From an uncultured Eubacteriales bacterium (GTDB lineage: Bacteria; Bacillota; Clostridia; Oscillospirales; Oscillospiraceae): DNA of 32,544 nt. How positions within the stretch are numbered: the first letter of the stretch is position 1; every line of letters begins with the position of its first letter. Under the pieces are notes generated by a model, which did no database searches, was not told where the DNA came from, and was given only the letters and a program-made list of their open reading frames with translations. A program made the translations under genes and the position numbers. Of the stretch, positions 24,319 to 32,544 are shown in pieces. The stretch is from contig ONCI01000056.1 of the NCBI GenBank assembly GCA_900316255.1, forward strand, positions 1 to 32,544. Reading direction: 5' to 3'.

Positions 24319-25180
24319 AAAGATCATCCTTCACTATTTTGTGCCTGCCGGGATCCTGGGCCTGGGCGCGCTGGTGCTGGCCCGCTTTGGCATGGGCTGG
24401 CTGCCCTATCCCCTGCTGATCGCGGGAATGATCCTGGCCGGGATAGGCGCGGTGAAGCTGAGGCCCGGCTGGGTCCTCTCCTCCGGCGGGCTGCTGGCCA
24501 TGGCGCTGGCCCTGCGCTTTGCGGCACGGGGCTACGCCTGGTGGGGCTATGCCCTGGCCTTCGTGGCGGCGCTCATCGTGCTGCACCACTTTCTGCCGGC
24601 GAAGCTCTGGCGGGTGCTCGTGGTGCTGGTGTGCATCGGGGTCCTCTATTTCTGCTTTGTGGAGAGCTTCGTCATCCGCTCTGCCCGCACCGACAAGGAG
24701 CCGGAGCGCGACTATCTGATCGTGTTGGGAGCGGCGGTTTACAAGGACCAGCCCTCCCTGACCCTGGTGCGGCGGCTGGAGGGCGCGATGGATTATCTGA
24801 ACGCGTATCCGGAGAGTGTGGCCATCGTCTCCGGCGGCATGGGACCCGGCGAGACAGTCACCGAGGCCAAGGCCATGCACGACTGGCTGATTGCCCACGG
24901 GATCCCGGAAGAGCGGATCCTGCAGGAGCCCAGGGCCACCTCCACCCAGGAAAACCTGGCTTTTTCCTTCCAGATCATTCGGGAGCGGGGCGATGAGCCG
25001 GACGGGCACGTGGCCATCGTCTCCAGCGCCTACCACCTGTACCGGGCCAAGGAAATGGCAAAGCTGCAGGGGGTCGAAGCCGCCGGCGTGGCGGCACCCT
25101 GGGGCTATTTCTTCGTGATGCTCAACTACTTCATCCGGGAGGCCTTCGGGGTGACCCATCTCTGGGTCTTCGGAAATTGA
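24311..25180 (+). CDS. YdcF/ElyC-like DUF218 membrane protein
   Basis: A 289-aa protein with four or five N-terminal membrane helices (about 8-122) and a DUF218 domain (about 133-265) whose landmarks are YLIVLGAAVYKDQPSLTLVRRL, SGGMGPGETVTEAKAM, the EPRATSTQENLAFS motif and VSSAYHLYRAK. Relatives such as ElyC and SanA act in envelope or lipid-carrier homeostasis, but the biochemical activity is unsettled. The gene starts inside the last codons of the ABC-F gene (8-nt overlap), with GGGAGGAA as ribosome binding site, so the two are coupled. Its placement after FtsW and PBP fits a cell-envelope role. Confidence 0.9.
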   Translation: MDKKIILHYFVPAGILGLGALVLARFGMGWLPYPLLIAGMILAGIGAVKLRPGWVLSSGGLLAMALALRFAARGYAWWGYALAFVAALIVLHHFLPAKLWRVLVVLVCIGVLYFCFVESFVIRSARTDKEPERDYLIVLGAAVYKDQPSLTLVRRLEGAMDYLNAYPESVAIVSGGMGPGETVTEAKAMHDWLIAHGIPEERILQEPRATSTQENLAFSFQIIRERGDEPDGHVAIVSSAYHLYRAKEMAKLQGVEAAGVAAPWGYFFVMLNYFIREAFGVTHLWVFGN

Positions 25181-25191
25181 GGAGGATAGAA

Positions 25192-25482
25192 ATGGACAAC
25201 AGGAACACGGCGCAGGAAGAACTCTTTTACCTGGCCGACGAGAACGGCGAACAGATGGCCTTTCACTTTCTGGACTGCATCCTGGTGGAGGAACGGGAAT
25301 ACCTGGTACTGATGCCGGCCGAAGGCCCCTATGTGAACGAAGCCGTGATATTACAGCGCTTAAAAGAGACAAACGGCGAAGAGAGCTACATTCCGGTGGA
25401 AGATATGAAAACCATCCGCGCGGTGTATGATCTCTTCCGCCAAAGGGCGGGGGACGCCTTCATCTTCACGGACGAAAACTGA
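25192..25482 (+). CDS. DUF1292-family small protein
   Basis: A 96-aa acidic protein of the DUF1292 (YrzB-like) family. The central pattern fits that family: FYLADENGEQMAFHFLD then VEEREYLVLMPAEG, followed by an ESYIPVEDMK segment and an aromatic C-terminus. Function is unknown in the family. Five upstream codons are in frame, but the ATG at 25192 is preceded by GGAGGA 5 nt away, and the ribosome binding site abuts the stop of the previous gene. It is the last gene of the FtsW-led run and is followed by an inverted repeat. Confidence 0.85.
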   Translation: MDNRNTAQEELFYLADENGEQMAFHFLDCILVEEREYLVLMPAEGPYVNEAVILQRLKETNGEESYIPVEDMKTIRAVYDLFRQRAGDAFIFTDEN

Positions 25483-25497
25483 CTTATACTACGTAAC

Positions 25498-25542
25498 AGA
25501 ACAGCACCGCAGGAAAGTCAACTCCTCCTGCGGTGCTGTTCT
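25498..25542. terminator. 17-bp inverted repeat after DUF1292 gene
   Basis: Perfect arms at 25498-25514 and 25526-25542 (AGAACAGCACCGCAGGA and its complement) with an 11-nt loop sit between convergent genes. Neither side has a real T run, so it is only a probable terminator; it would also protect mRNA 3' ends. Confidence 0.55.
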
Positions 25543-25562
25543 ATGTACCTAAACTTAAACCT

Positions 25563-26084
25563 TCACCAAAGATTGATGCCGTAAAAGACGACCGTATTGC
25601 CCTCCAGCATGAGAACACAGCTCAGGACCAAAGCACCCTTGTTGATTTCAAGGCGCAGCGCTTTACCTCTGCCGGTTTCGGTGATCCCAGAATTTAGATA
25701 TCCTTCGGCGTTTTGATATGATTTGTCCAGTGTCTCGCACCAAGACTGAAATAAAACATCCGCCTGATGTGAGTCCTCCGCTTCCGCTCGCACAGACAAT
25801 ACAGTCAACCACAGTCCATCAGCAAATCCCAGATCGACCTCCACCGGAACACCGTCCAGTTCTGCGTAAAACTTATAATAGGCCGCTCCCCACTGGGACA
25901 GGCTGTTTTCGATCGCCTTCGGCAAGCCCAAGCGCAGCACAGCACTAAGAGGGCCTGCACTGTAGCGCAGCCCTGGCACCAGTGCAACCGGCTCCGACGG
26001 GAGAAGCAAATAGGAGCCAAAGCGGAAAAGGAGGAGCAGCAGCAAAATGATCAGGATGATCCAAAGCCATTTCTTCTTGAACAT
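25563..26084 (-). CDS. Membrane-anchored hypothetical protein
   Basis: Not recognised. A 173-aa protein with a short basic start (MFKKKWLW), one strongly hydrophobic helix of Ile/Leu residues (about 6-27) and an extracytoplasmic domain of about 145 residues that reads as alternating beta strands and helices (for example VEVDLGFADGLWLTVLSVRAE and KALRLEINKGALVLSCVLML). GGAGG lies 7 nt before the ATG at 26084; a longer upstream frame runs through the tuf terminator and is not used. No clear promoter of its own is seen in the 70 nt upstream, so it may be fed by readthrough of the tuf terminator. Its codon use is slightly less GC-rich than its neighbours. Confidence 0.7.
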   Translation of the reverse strand: MFKKKWLWIILIILLLLLLFRFGSYLLLPSEPVALVPGLRYSAGPLSAVLRLGLPKAIENSLSQWGAAYYKFYAELDGVPVEVDLGFADGLWLTVLSVRAEAEDSHQADVLFQSWCETLDKSYQNAEGYLNSGITETGRGKALRLEINKGALVLSCVLMLEGNTVVFYGINLW

Positions 26085-26152
26085 ATCTGATCCTCCTTCC
26101 CGAATCGACCTTCCATTGGAGATTTTTTGAGCAGCAAAAAGTTTGAAATATG

Positions 26153-26187
26153 AAAAAATATGCCGCCAGATTGGCGGCATATTTTTT
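26153..26187 (-). terminator. Terminator of the str operon (after tuf)
   Basis: A 15-bp perfect stem, AAAAAATATGCCGCC with its complement around an AGATT loop, provides T runs on both strands. It starts 11 nt after the tuf stop codon. Confidence 0.9.
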
Positions 26188-26197
26188 GAAAGGCAAA

Positions 26198-27326
26198 TTA
26201 CTCGTTGATGCCGATGACAACACCGGAACCGACGGTACGGCCACCCTCACGGATAGCGAAACGCAGGCCGTTCTCGATGGCGATGGGGGTGATCAGCTCC
26301 ACGTCCATGTCGACGTTGTCGCCGGGCATGCACATCTCAACGCCTTCGGGCAGAGTGATGACGCCGGTCACGTCGGTGGTACGGAAGTAGAACTGGGGAC
26401 GGTAGTTGTTGAAGAACGGGGTGTGACGGCCGCCCTCTTCCTTGGACAGGACGTAAACCTGGCCCTTGAACTTGGTGTGGGGGTGGATGCTCTTGGGAGC
26501 AGCCAGAACCTGGCCACGCTCAACGCTCTTCTTGTCGATGCCGCGGAGCAGGCAGCCGACGTTGTCGCCAGCCTCAGCGTACTCCAGGGTCTTGTGGAAC
26601 ATCTCGGTGCCGGTAACGGTGGTCTCAGTGGACTCGTCCTTCAGGCCAACGATCTCGACCTTGTCGCCGATCTTCACGCGGCCGCGCTCCACACGACCGG
26701 TAACGACAGTGCCGCGGCCGGAGATGGTGAAGACGTCCTCGATGGGCATCAGGAAGGGCTGGTCGGCCTTGCGGTCGGGAGTGGGGATCCAGCTGTCAAC
26801 AGCGTCCATGAGCTCCTTGATGCAGGCGTACTCGGGGGCGTTGGGATCGTTGGACTCGCAAACCAGAGCGTTCAGAGCGGAACCGCGGATGATGGGGGTG
26901 TCGTCGCCAGGGAAGCCGTAGAAGTCAAGCAGCTCGCGAACTTCCATCTCGACCAGCTCAAGCAGCTCCTCGTCGTCGACCTGATCGCACTTGTTCAGGA
27001 AGACCAGAACGGAAGGAACGTTAACCTGACGGGCCAGCAGCACCGGTGATCATGTTCTTGATATAGTCGGCGTGGCCCGGGCAGTCAACGTGAGCGTAGT
27101 GACGAGCCTCGGTCTCATACTCGACGTGAGCGGTGTTGATGGTGATACCACGCTCGCGCTCCTCGGGAGCCTTGTCGATAGAGGAGTAGTCGGTGTACTG
27201 AGCCTTGCCCTGGAGGGCCAGGTACTTGGTGATGGCGGCGGTCAGAGTGGTCTTGCCATGGTCGATGTGGCCGATGGTGCCGATGTTGACATGGGGCTTA
27301 GCGCGATTGTACATCTGTTTTGCCAT
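26198..27326 (-). pseudogene. tuf: Elongation factor Tu, disrupted by an apparent 74-nt deletion
   Basis: EF-Tu delivers aminoacyl-tRNA to the ribosome. The N-terminal frame (27021-27326) carries [21 protein letters not shown] and [17 protein letters not shown], then runs out of frame. The C-terminal frame (to 26198) resumes at [19 protein letters not shown] and is complete to the end ([10 protein letters not shown]). The 23 residues that normally join them (from QMDG to EHI) are missing. The two sides share the word CTGCT at the junction. A 74-nt deletion between two such words explains both the loss and the frame shift, and restoring it gives 401 codons including the stop, the usual EF-Tu size. 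The gap removes a core strand of the G domain, so as written the gene cannot make EF-Tu. AGGAGG lies 8 nt before the ATG. An assembly collapse between two tuf copies is a real alternative. Confidence 0.93.
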
Positions 27327-27370
27327 TGTAAAATCCTCCTAAATAATTTAGAAACAGCTTTGTTGAAAAC

Positions 27371-29458
<2,088 letters not shown>

Positions 29459-29479
29459 AGGGGGTAACTCCTGCTTGCC

Positions 29480-29950
29480 TTACCAGCGGAAGTGCGCGAA
29501 GGCCTTGTTGGCCTCGGCGTTCTTGTGCATATCCTCGCGCTTCTTCACAGAGTTGCCGAGGTTGTTGCATGCATCCATGATCTCGCCGGCCAGGCGCTCT
29601 TTCATGGTCTTTTCGCTGCGCTTGCGGCTGTAGTCAACCAGCCAGCGCAGAGCCAGGGTCTGACGGCGGGCGGGCCGAACTTCGATAGGAACCTGATAGG
29701 TTGCGCCACCGACACGGCGAGCCTTGACCTCCAGAGCGGGCATAATGTTGTTCATGGCTTCGGTGAATGCATCAAGGGGCTCCTTGCCGGTCTTATCCTT
29801 GATGATCTCAAAAGCGTCGTAGACGACCTTCTGAGCAACACCCTTTTTGCCGTCGAGCATAACGCCGTTGATGAGCTTGGTCACCAGAACGCTGTTATAC
29901 ATAGGATCCGGCAAGATTTCTCTTTTGGGAACATTACCTCTTCTGGGCAC
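29480..29950 (-). CDS. rpsG: 30S ribosomal protein S7
   Basis: Assembly-initiating protein of the 30S head, 156 aa, the standard length. It begins [15 protein letters not shown] after the start, with the family segments [15 protein letters not shown] and [17 protein letters not shown]. The start is a GTG at 29950: GGAGG lies 8 nt upstream, and the resulting N-terminus aligns with S7; six earlier in-frame codons belong to the ribosome binding region. It lies 210 nt after rpsL, an unusually wide gap that contains a repeat element. Confidence 0.97.
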   Translation of the reverse strand: MPRRGNVPKREILPDPMYNSVLVTKLINGVMLDGKKGVAQKVVYDAFEIIKDKTGKEPLDAFTEAMNNIMPALEVKARRVGGATYQVPIEVRPARRQTLALRWLVDYSRKRSEKTMKERLAGEIMDACNNLGNSVKKREDMHKNAEANKAFAHFRW

Positions 29951-30033
29951 GTTGCTTCCCTCCTTCATTAAAAAATGGAATCATCGGTACTCGAACGTAT
30001 TGAAATCGTCCGTTGCGCCCCGAGGCTTGGTAA

Positions 30034-30100
30034 GAGTGAAGAGTGAAGAGTGAAGAGTGAAGAATTGCGGTGTCGCTGCGCGACAATTGAAATTCTTGAA
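30034..30100. repeat. Tandem GAGTGAA repeat plus hairpin inserted between rpsL and rpsG
   Basis: Four perfect tandem copies of GAGTGAA (30034-30061) are followed by GAATTGCGGTGT, the hairpin GTCGC-tgc-GCGAC (30072-30084) and an AATTGAAATTC tail; AAGAATT and AATTCTT also pair around the hairpin. The order (tandem heptamer, TTGCGGTGT-like word, short GTC/GAC hairpin) matches the left half of the element at 17869-17959. It lies inside the str operon leader of rpsG, where a transcript must pass through it. Confidence 0.65.
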
Positions 30101-30160
30101 TTCGCTTTTCGGGTCTCACTTATATCAAACGACAGGGCAGATTTTTCTGCCGTCGGAAAA

Positions 30161-30586
30161 TTACTTCTTCTTGGCAGCTTTGGGTCTCTTCGCGCCGTAC
30201 TTGGAACGAGCCTGCATACGACCGTTGACGCCCTGGGCATCCAGAGTGCCGCGGATGATGTGGTAACGCACACCAGGCAGGTCCTTGACACGACCGCCGC
30301 GGATCATCACGACAGAGTGCTCCTGCAGGTTGTGGCCGATACCGGGGATGTAGGCAGTTACCTCGTAACCATTGGTCAGACGGACACGCGCGATCTTACG
30401 CAGAGCGGAGTTGGGCTTCTTAGGAGTAGAAGTACGAACTGCGGTGCAGACGCCTCTCTTCTGAGGGGAGCTCAGATTGGTCTCCTTGTTCTTCAGGGTG
30501 TTCATACCCTTCTGCATAGCAGGAGAAGTGGACTTGTAGGTGACCTTTTCTCTGCCCTTTCTGACGAGCTGGTTAAAAGTGGGCAT
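30161..30586 (-). CDS. rpsL: 30S ribosomal protein S12
   Basis: Decoding-centre protein, 141 aa, first gene of the str operon. It shows [12 protein letters not shown] at the start, [21 protein letters not shown] and the loop [18 protein letters not shown]. The lysines matching the classical streptomycin-resistance positions 42 and 87 of E. coli (here K56 and K101) are wild type. Compared with E. coli there is an insertion of about 13 residues before PQKRGVC, as is usual in Clostridia. AAAGGAGG lies 6 nt before the ATG at 30586; a much longer upstream frame is in the leader and is rejected. Confidence 0.97.
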   Translation of the reverse strand: MPTFNQLVRKGREKVTYKSTSPAMQKGMNTLKNKETNLSSPQKRGVCTAVRTSTPKKPNSALRKIARVRLTNGYEVTAYIPGIGHNLQEHSVVMIRGGRVKDLPGVRYHIIRGTLDAQGVNGRMQARSKYGAKRPKAAKKK

Positions 30587-30660
30587 TGTGTTCCTCCTTT
30601 CTTCAAATCTTTGTTGGAAAACCACCGAAAAAGCCGGTGTTTTCAAGGATGTCCGGGGTT

Positions 30661-30682
30661 TTGGGCGCACTTTGGGCGCACT
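30661..30682. repeat. 11-bp tandem repeat in the rpsL leader
   Basis: TTGGGCGCACT occurs twice in tandem between the str promoter and rpsL, inside the predicted transcript leader. A small hairpin (CACCG/CGGTG) follows nearer the gene at about 30625-30645. Confidence 0.4.
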
Positions 30683-30699
30683 TGGCCGCGAACTACTGT

Positions 30700-30728
30700 A
30701 TATTAGCATAATGACCAAATTAAGTCAA
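30700..30728 (-). promoter_or_regulatory. str operon promoter
   Basis: On the minus strand TTGACT (30723-30728), 17 bp and TAATAT (30700-30705), with an AT-rich region upstream (runs of A and T at 30721-30760) that could serve as an UP element. The predicted leader before rpsL is about 107 nt. Confidence 0.75.
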
Positions 30729-30830
30729 GAAAATTTGTTGAAAAAATTTTGAAATCCTGTGTTTTTTCTTGCAGCTCTCCCCTTCCCTATCCCATATATT
30801 GTGCCCGCGAAGCCGGTCTCTCAAACAAGA

Positions 30831-30870
30831 AAAGGGAAAGAGCCTTCCGCGGGTGATGCGGGAAGGCTCT
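30831..30870 (-). terminator. Terminator of the L,D-transpeptidase gene
   Basis: Stem AGAGCCTTCC/GGAAGGCTCT (30839-30848 with 30861-30870) with extra C-G pairs at the loop, followed on the minus strand by TTTCCCTTTTC. It begins 23 nt after the stop. Confidence 0.75.
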
Positions 30871-30893
30871 CTGTGTCATGTCAGATATCAGAA

Positions 30894-31130
30894 TTACGGT
30901 TCAGGATCAGGCACCGGCTCGGGATCAGGTTCCGGTTCCGGTTCCGGTTCGGGTTCAGGCTCCGGATCGGGTGTCGGTTCCGGCGTCGGTTCCGGTGTCG
31001 GCTCTGGTGTCGGATCGGGAGTCGGTTCCGGCGTGGGCTCCGGTGTCGGCTCAGGCGTCGGTTCGGGAGAGGGCACCGGCGTGGGTACCGGCGTTGGCTC
31101 GGGCTCCGGCTCAGGATCCGGCATGGGAGG
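30894..31130. repeat. Low-complexity repeat encoding the Pro/Glu tail
   Basis: The 3' end of the L,D-transpeptidase gene consists of hexamer- and twelve-mer-like units of the GGTTCC/GGCTCC/GGTGTC type. Such stretches change length readily by replication slippage. The opposite strand reads as a Gly/Ser/Val-repeat frame, which I treat as a shadow. Confidence 0.7.
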
Positions 31131-32045
31131 CGGCACATAGTCGGGATCCAGCCAGGGATAGCGCTCGTAGATCTCCTCCTCGGTCAGGTTCCAGAAGTTG
31201 TCCGGATCCGGGTCGCTGGGGTCCCAGCCCCGGCGAAGCTCGTCATCAGAGATCTTGGGGGCGGTGGGTTTTCCCAAAGGGCCCGGGTCGGGGTCCTCAT
31301 AGAACTCCACGGCAGCGAGGTCGAAGTAACGGTCGTAGATCCACTTGGCGTCGATGACCTGGAGGCGGACGCAGCCGGCGGAGGCGGAGGTGCCCAGCTT
31401 GTCAAACTCCCAGTACTCCAGGGAATTCTTGTTGTACTTTGCCTGATAGGGCACGGAATGGAACAGGATATTTCCGGTGATCTGGGTGACGTACTGGCCG
31501 AACACACCGTAAAAGAGGTTCTGCCATTCCAGGCGCCAGCCGGGCTTGAAGACGCCGGACCTGGGCGTATCGTCCCCGGTGGAGCAGACCATGGCCTTGA
31601 TGGGCCGGTCAAAGTCTCCGCTCTCGCCTCTGGTGTAGACAGTGACGGTATTGGCGGTCACGTTCACCTTGATGTAATAGAGGCCCGTCAGGTCAGGCGT
31701 CGCCTCCGGAGAAGGTTCCGGAGACGGCTCCGGCTCGGCATAGGGCTCCGGGCTGCTTTCCGGCTCAGGGGATGGCTCCGGCGTGACCATGGGCCGGGAC
31801 AGATGGGCAGGCTTTGGCATGGGTCTCGGGGAAGAAACAGCGGCGGGCAGCGGAGAAGCCGCGGGAGCCGCCGTCTCCGCGGGAACCGCCAGTCTCTCTT
31901 CCCCAACAGGCGGGGATGGCGCGGGGATCTCTCCGGGATCTTCTATTCGGAAAACGGAAGCGCGCATCCAGGCGTCCGGCTGCATCCCATACCAGGCGCT
32001 GCAGCAGAACACCAGAAGCAGCGCCGCGGCAAGAAATCGTCTCAT
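30894..32045 (-). CDS. L,D-transpeptidase (YkuD) with Pro/Glu-rich flanks
   Basis: A secreted or membrane-tethered cell-wall enzyme of 383 aa that forms 3-3 cross-links or attaches proteins to peptidoglycan. An N-terminal signal or anchor helix (1-20) is followed by a Pro-rich spacer (about 40-118) and a YkuD domain (about 121-260) with ILFHSVPY (H196) and the catalytic C225 in SASAGCVRL. The usual S-H-G-C motif is S-A-G-C here. The C-terminal tail (about 306-383) is a low-complexity run of PEPTPEP and PDPEPEP units, a typical wall-spanning segment. GGAGAAGG precedes the ATG. It has its own promoter and terminator and precedes rpsL, an unusual neighbour for a str operon. Confidence 0.92.
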   Translation of the reverse strand: MRRFLAAALLLVFCCSAWYGMQPDAWMRASVFRIEDPGEIPAPSPPVGEERLAVPAETAAPAASPLPAAVSSPRPMPKPAHLSRPMVTPEPSPEPESSPEPYAEPEPSPEPSPEATPDLTGLYYIKVNVTANTVTVYTRGESGDFDRPIKAMVCSTGDDTPRSGVFKPGWRLEWQNLFYGVFGQYVTQITGNILFHSVPYQAKYNKNSLEYWEFDKLGTSASAGCVRLQVIDAKWIYDRYFDLAAVEFYEDPDPGPLGKPTAPKISDDELRRGWDPSDPDPDNFWNLTEEEIYERYPWLDPDYVPPPMPDPEPEPEPTPVPTPVPSPEPTPEPTPEPTPEPTPDPTPEPTPEPTPEPTPDPEPEPEPEPEPEPDPEPVPDPEP

Positions 32046-32074
32046 GGGTCCTTCTCCTGTGTTTGTGTGCCGAC

Positions 32075-32103
32075 ATTATAAAGGTTTTTTCTCCAAGTTT
32101 CAA
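32075..32103 (-). promoter_or_regulatory. Promoter for the L,D-transpeptidase
   Basis: On the minus strand TTGAAA (32098-32103), 17 bp and a perfect TATAAT (32075-32080), 30 nt before the start codon. Confidence 0.75.
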
Positions 32104-32221
32104 CCGCTCTTTCGTGCCCTTTTCCTGGAAAAGCAAACGGGAGTGAAGAGAGGCGGGAGAATTCGGAAAGAGAGATTGAGAAAGAACGGATCGTCCTGCC
32201 CCAGGATCGAGAACAGGAGAG

Positions 32222-32544
32222 CACCTCATCCGTCATCCGCCTTGCGGGGAACGGCGGATGGAAGAGGCATCCCGTCGCGCGGGGAAAATGCGACGTTCGC
32301 AGCTCTGCTCAGCCCCTGCGGCGAGGGAGCCATGAAGGCGCGATCACAGAAGGAAACGGCGGTTTCTGACGCAAAAAACTCCCCCAAAAGGGGGAGTTTT
32401 TCAGACTGTCGACAAAGCCTAAGGGCTTTGCCGACAGGAGAGGCCTCAGCCTGCTGCGCGCACTCGCTTGCGGGAGACGCTCGCACACTTGCAGGCTGCA
32501 AAGTGTGTTTTCCGAGGTACACGCCCCCGGAAAACACGGATTGA
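32222..32544. repeat. Right-end non-coding region: repeat copy and hairpin cluster
   Basis: No convincing gene is present from the L,D-transpeptidase promoter to the window end. At 32223-32260 lies a copy of the left-end repeat (ATCCGCC/GGCGGAT arms). At 32374-32401 a 12-bp stem, AAAAACTCCCCC with its complement, is a bidirectional terminator. Three further stems follow: 32406-32437 (CTGTCG-CAAAGCC and complement, one mismatch), 32448-32497 (AGCCTGC/GCAGGCT) and 32505-32537 (GTGTTTTCCG/CGGAAAACAC). They may mark the 3' end of a gene beyond the window. Confidence 0.6.

Noticed and set aside
20881-24327. A very long open frame (over 1100 codons) on the minus strand opposite the PBP and ABC-F genes
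   Set aside because: It mirrors two well-recognised genes on the plus strand, has no family resemblance and no ribosome binding site, and is explained by strong GC bias at codon position three.
30034-30061. Four tandem GAGTGAA units as a possible CRISPR fragment
   Set aside because: The units are 7 nt and directly adjacent with no spacers, and no cas genes are present.
30759-32081. Plus-strand frames with Gly/Ser/Val or Arg-rich repeats opposite the L,D-transpeptidase
   Set aside because: The repeats are the complement of the Pro/Glu-rich tail. The minus-strand gene has a promoter, ribosome site, signal sequence and YkuD motifs.

Overview
The window reads as one chromosomal stretch of a GC-rich member of the Clostridia, most likely an Oscillospirales gut or rumen relative. 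This is inferred from the gene set and gene style, not from any 16S or database match. The supporting signs are strong AGGAGG-type ribosome binding sites, TTGACA/TATAAT promoters, an FHA-FtsW fusion beside a penicillin-binding protein, an Mrp ATPase paired with a cysteine-tailed NifX-like protein, a Pro/Glu-rich L,D-transpeptidase and many short hairpin repeats between genes. There are no tRNA or rRNA genes, CRISPR arrays, phage genes or transposase genes.

Layout, left to right. 1-360 is a non-coding hairpin-repeat cluster. 361-1050 (-) is an OmpR-type response regulator with no kinase in view. 1321-3437 (-) is an XRE regulator overlapping lepA (EF4). From a divergent promoter come pta and tadA (+). 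Then follow a small membrane export-type protein (-), a short-chain dehydrogenase (+) and a membrane-anchored endonuclease/exonuclease/phosphatase-fold enzyme (+). 8316-15623 (-) is a CUT1 sugar-type ABC uptake locus: a lipoprotein in which a propeller-like N-terminus is fused to a solute-binding domain (its reading frame is broken by one base), two permeases, an HlyD-like adaptor and a MacB-periplasmic-core protein. No ATPase is encoded there. Facing away from it are a response regulator and its kinase (15843-17859, +), the natural candidate regulators. 17980-19259 (-) encodes NifX-like and Mrp Fe-S proteins. 19418-25482 (+) is a tightly packed run: FHA-FtsW, class B PBP, ABC-F ATPase, YdcF-like membrane protein and a DUF1292 protein.

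The right part (-) is the str operon, rpsL-rpsG-fusA-tuf, with a tandem-repeat element between rpsL and rpsG. The tuf gene is disrupted: 74 nt appear to be missing from the G domain and the frame is lost. Upstream of rpsL lies an L,D-transpeptidase gene rather than the usual rpoBC. A non-coding hairpin region closes the window.

The most notable observations are (1) the two broken essential or abundant genes (tuf, solute-binding lipoprotein), which may be assembly errors; (2) a family of intergenic hairpins with conserved CCCTAC flanks and changing but complementary arms; (3) a second palindromic element family related between 17.87 kb and 30.03 kb; (4) an ATPase-less HlyD/MacB-core pair placed inside a sugar ABC operon; (5) a 34-bp palindrome lying in a response-regulator promoter. 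I did not find a clearly new defence or biosynthetic system.
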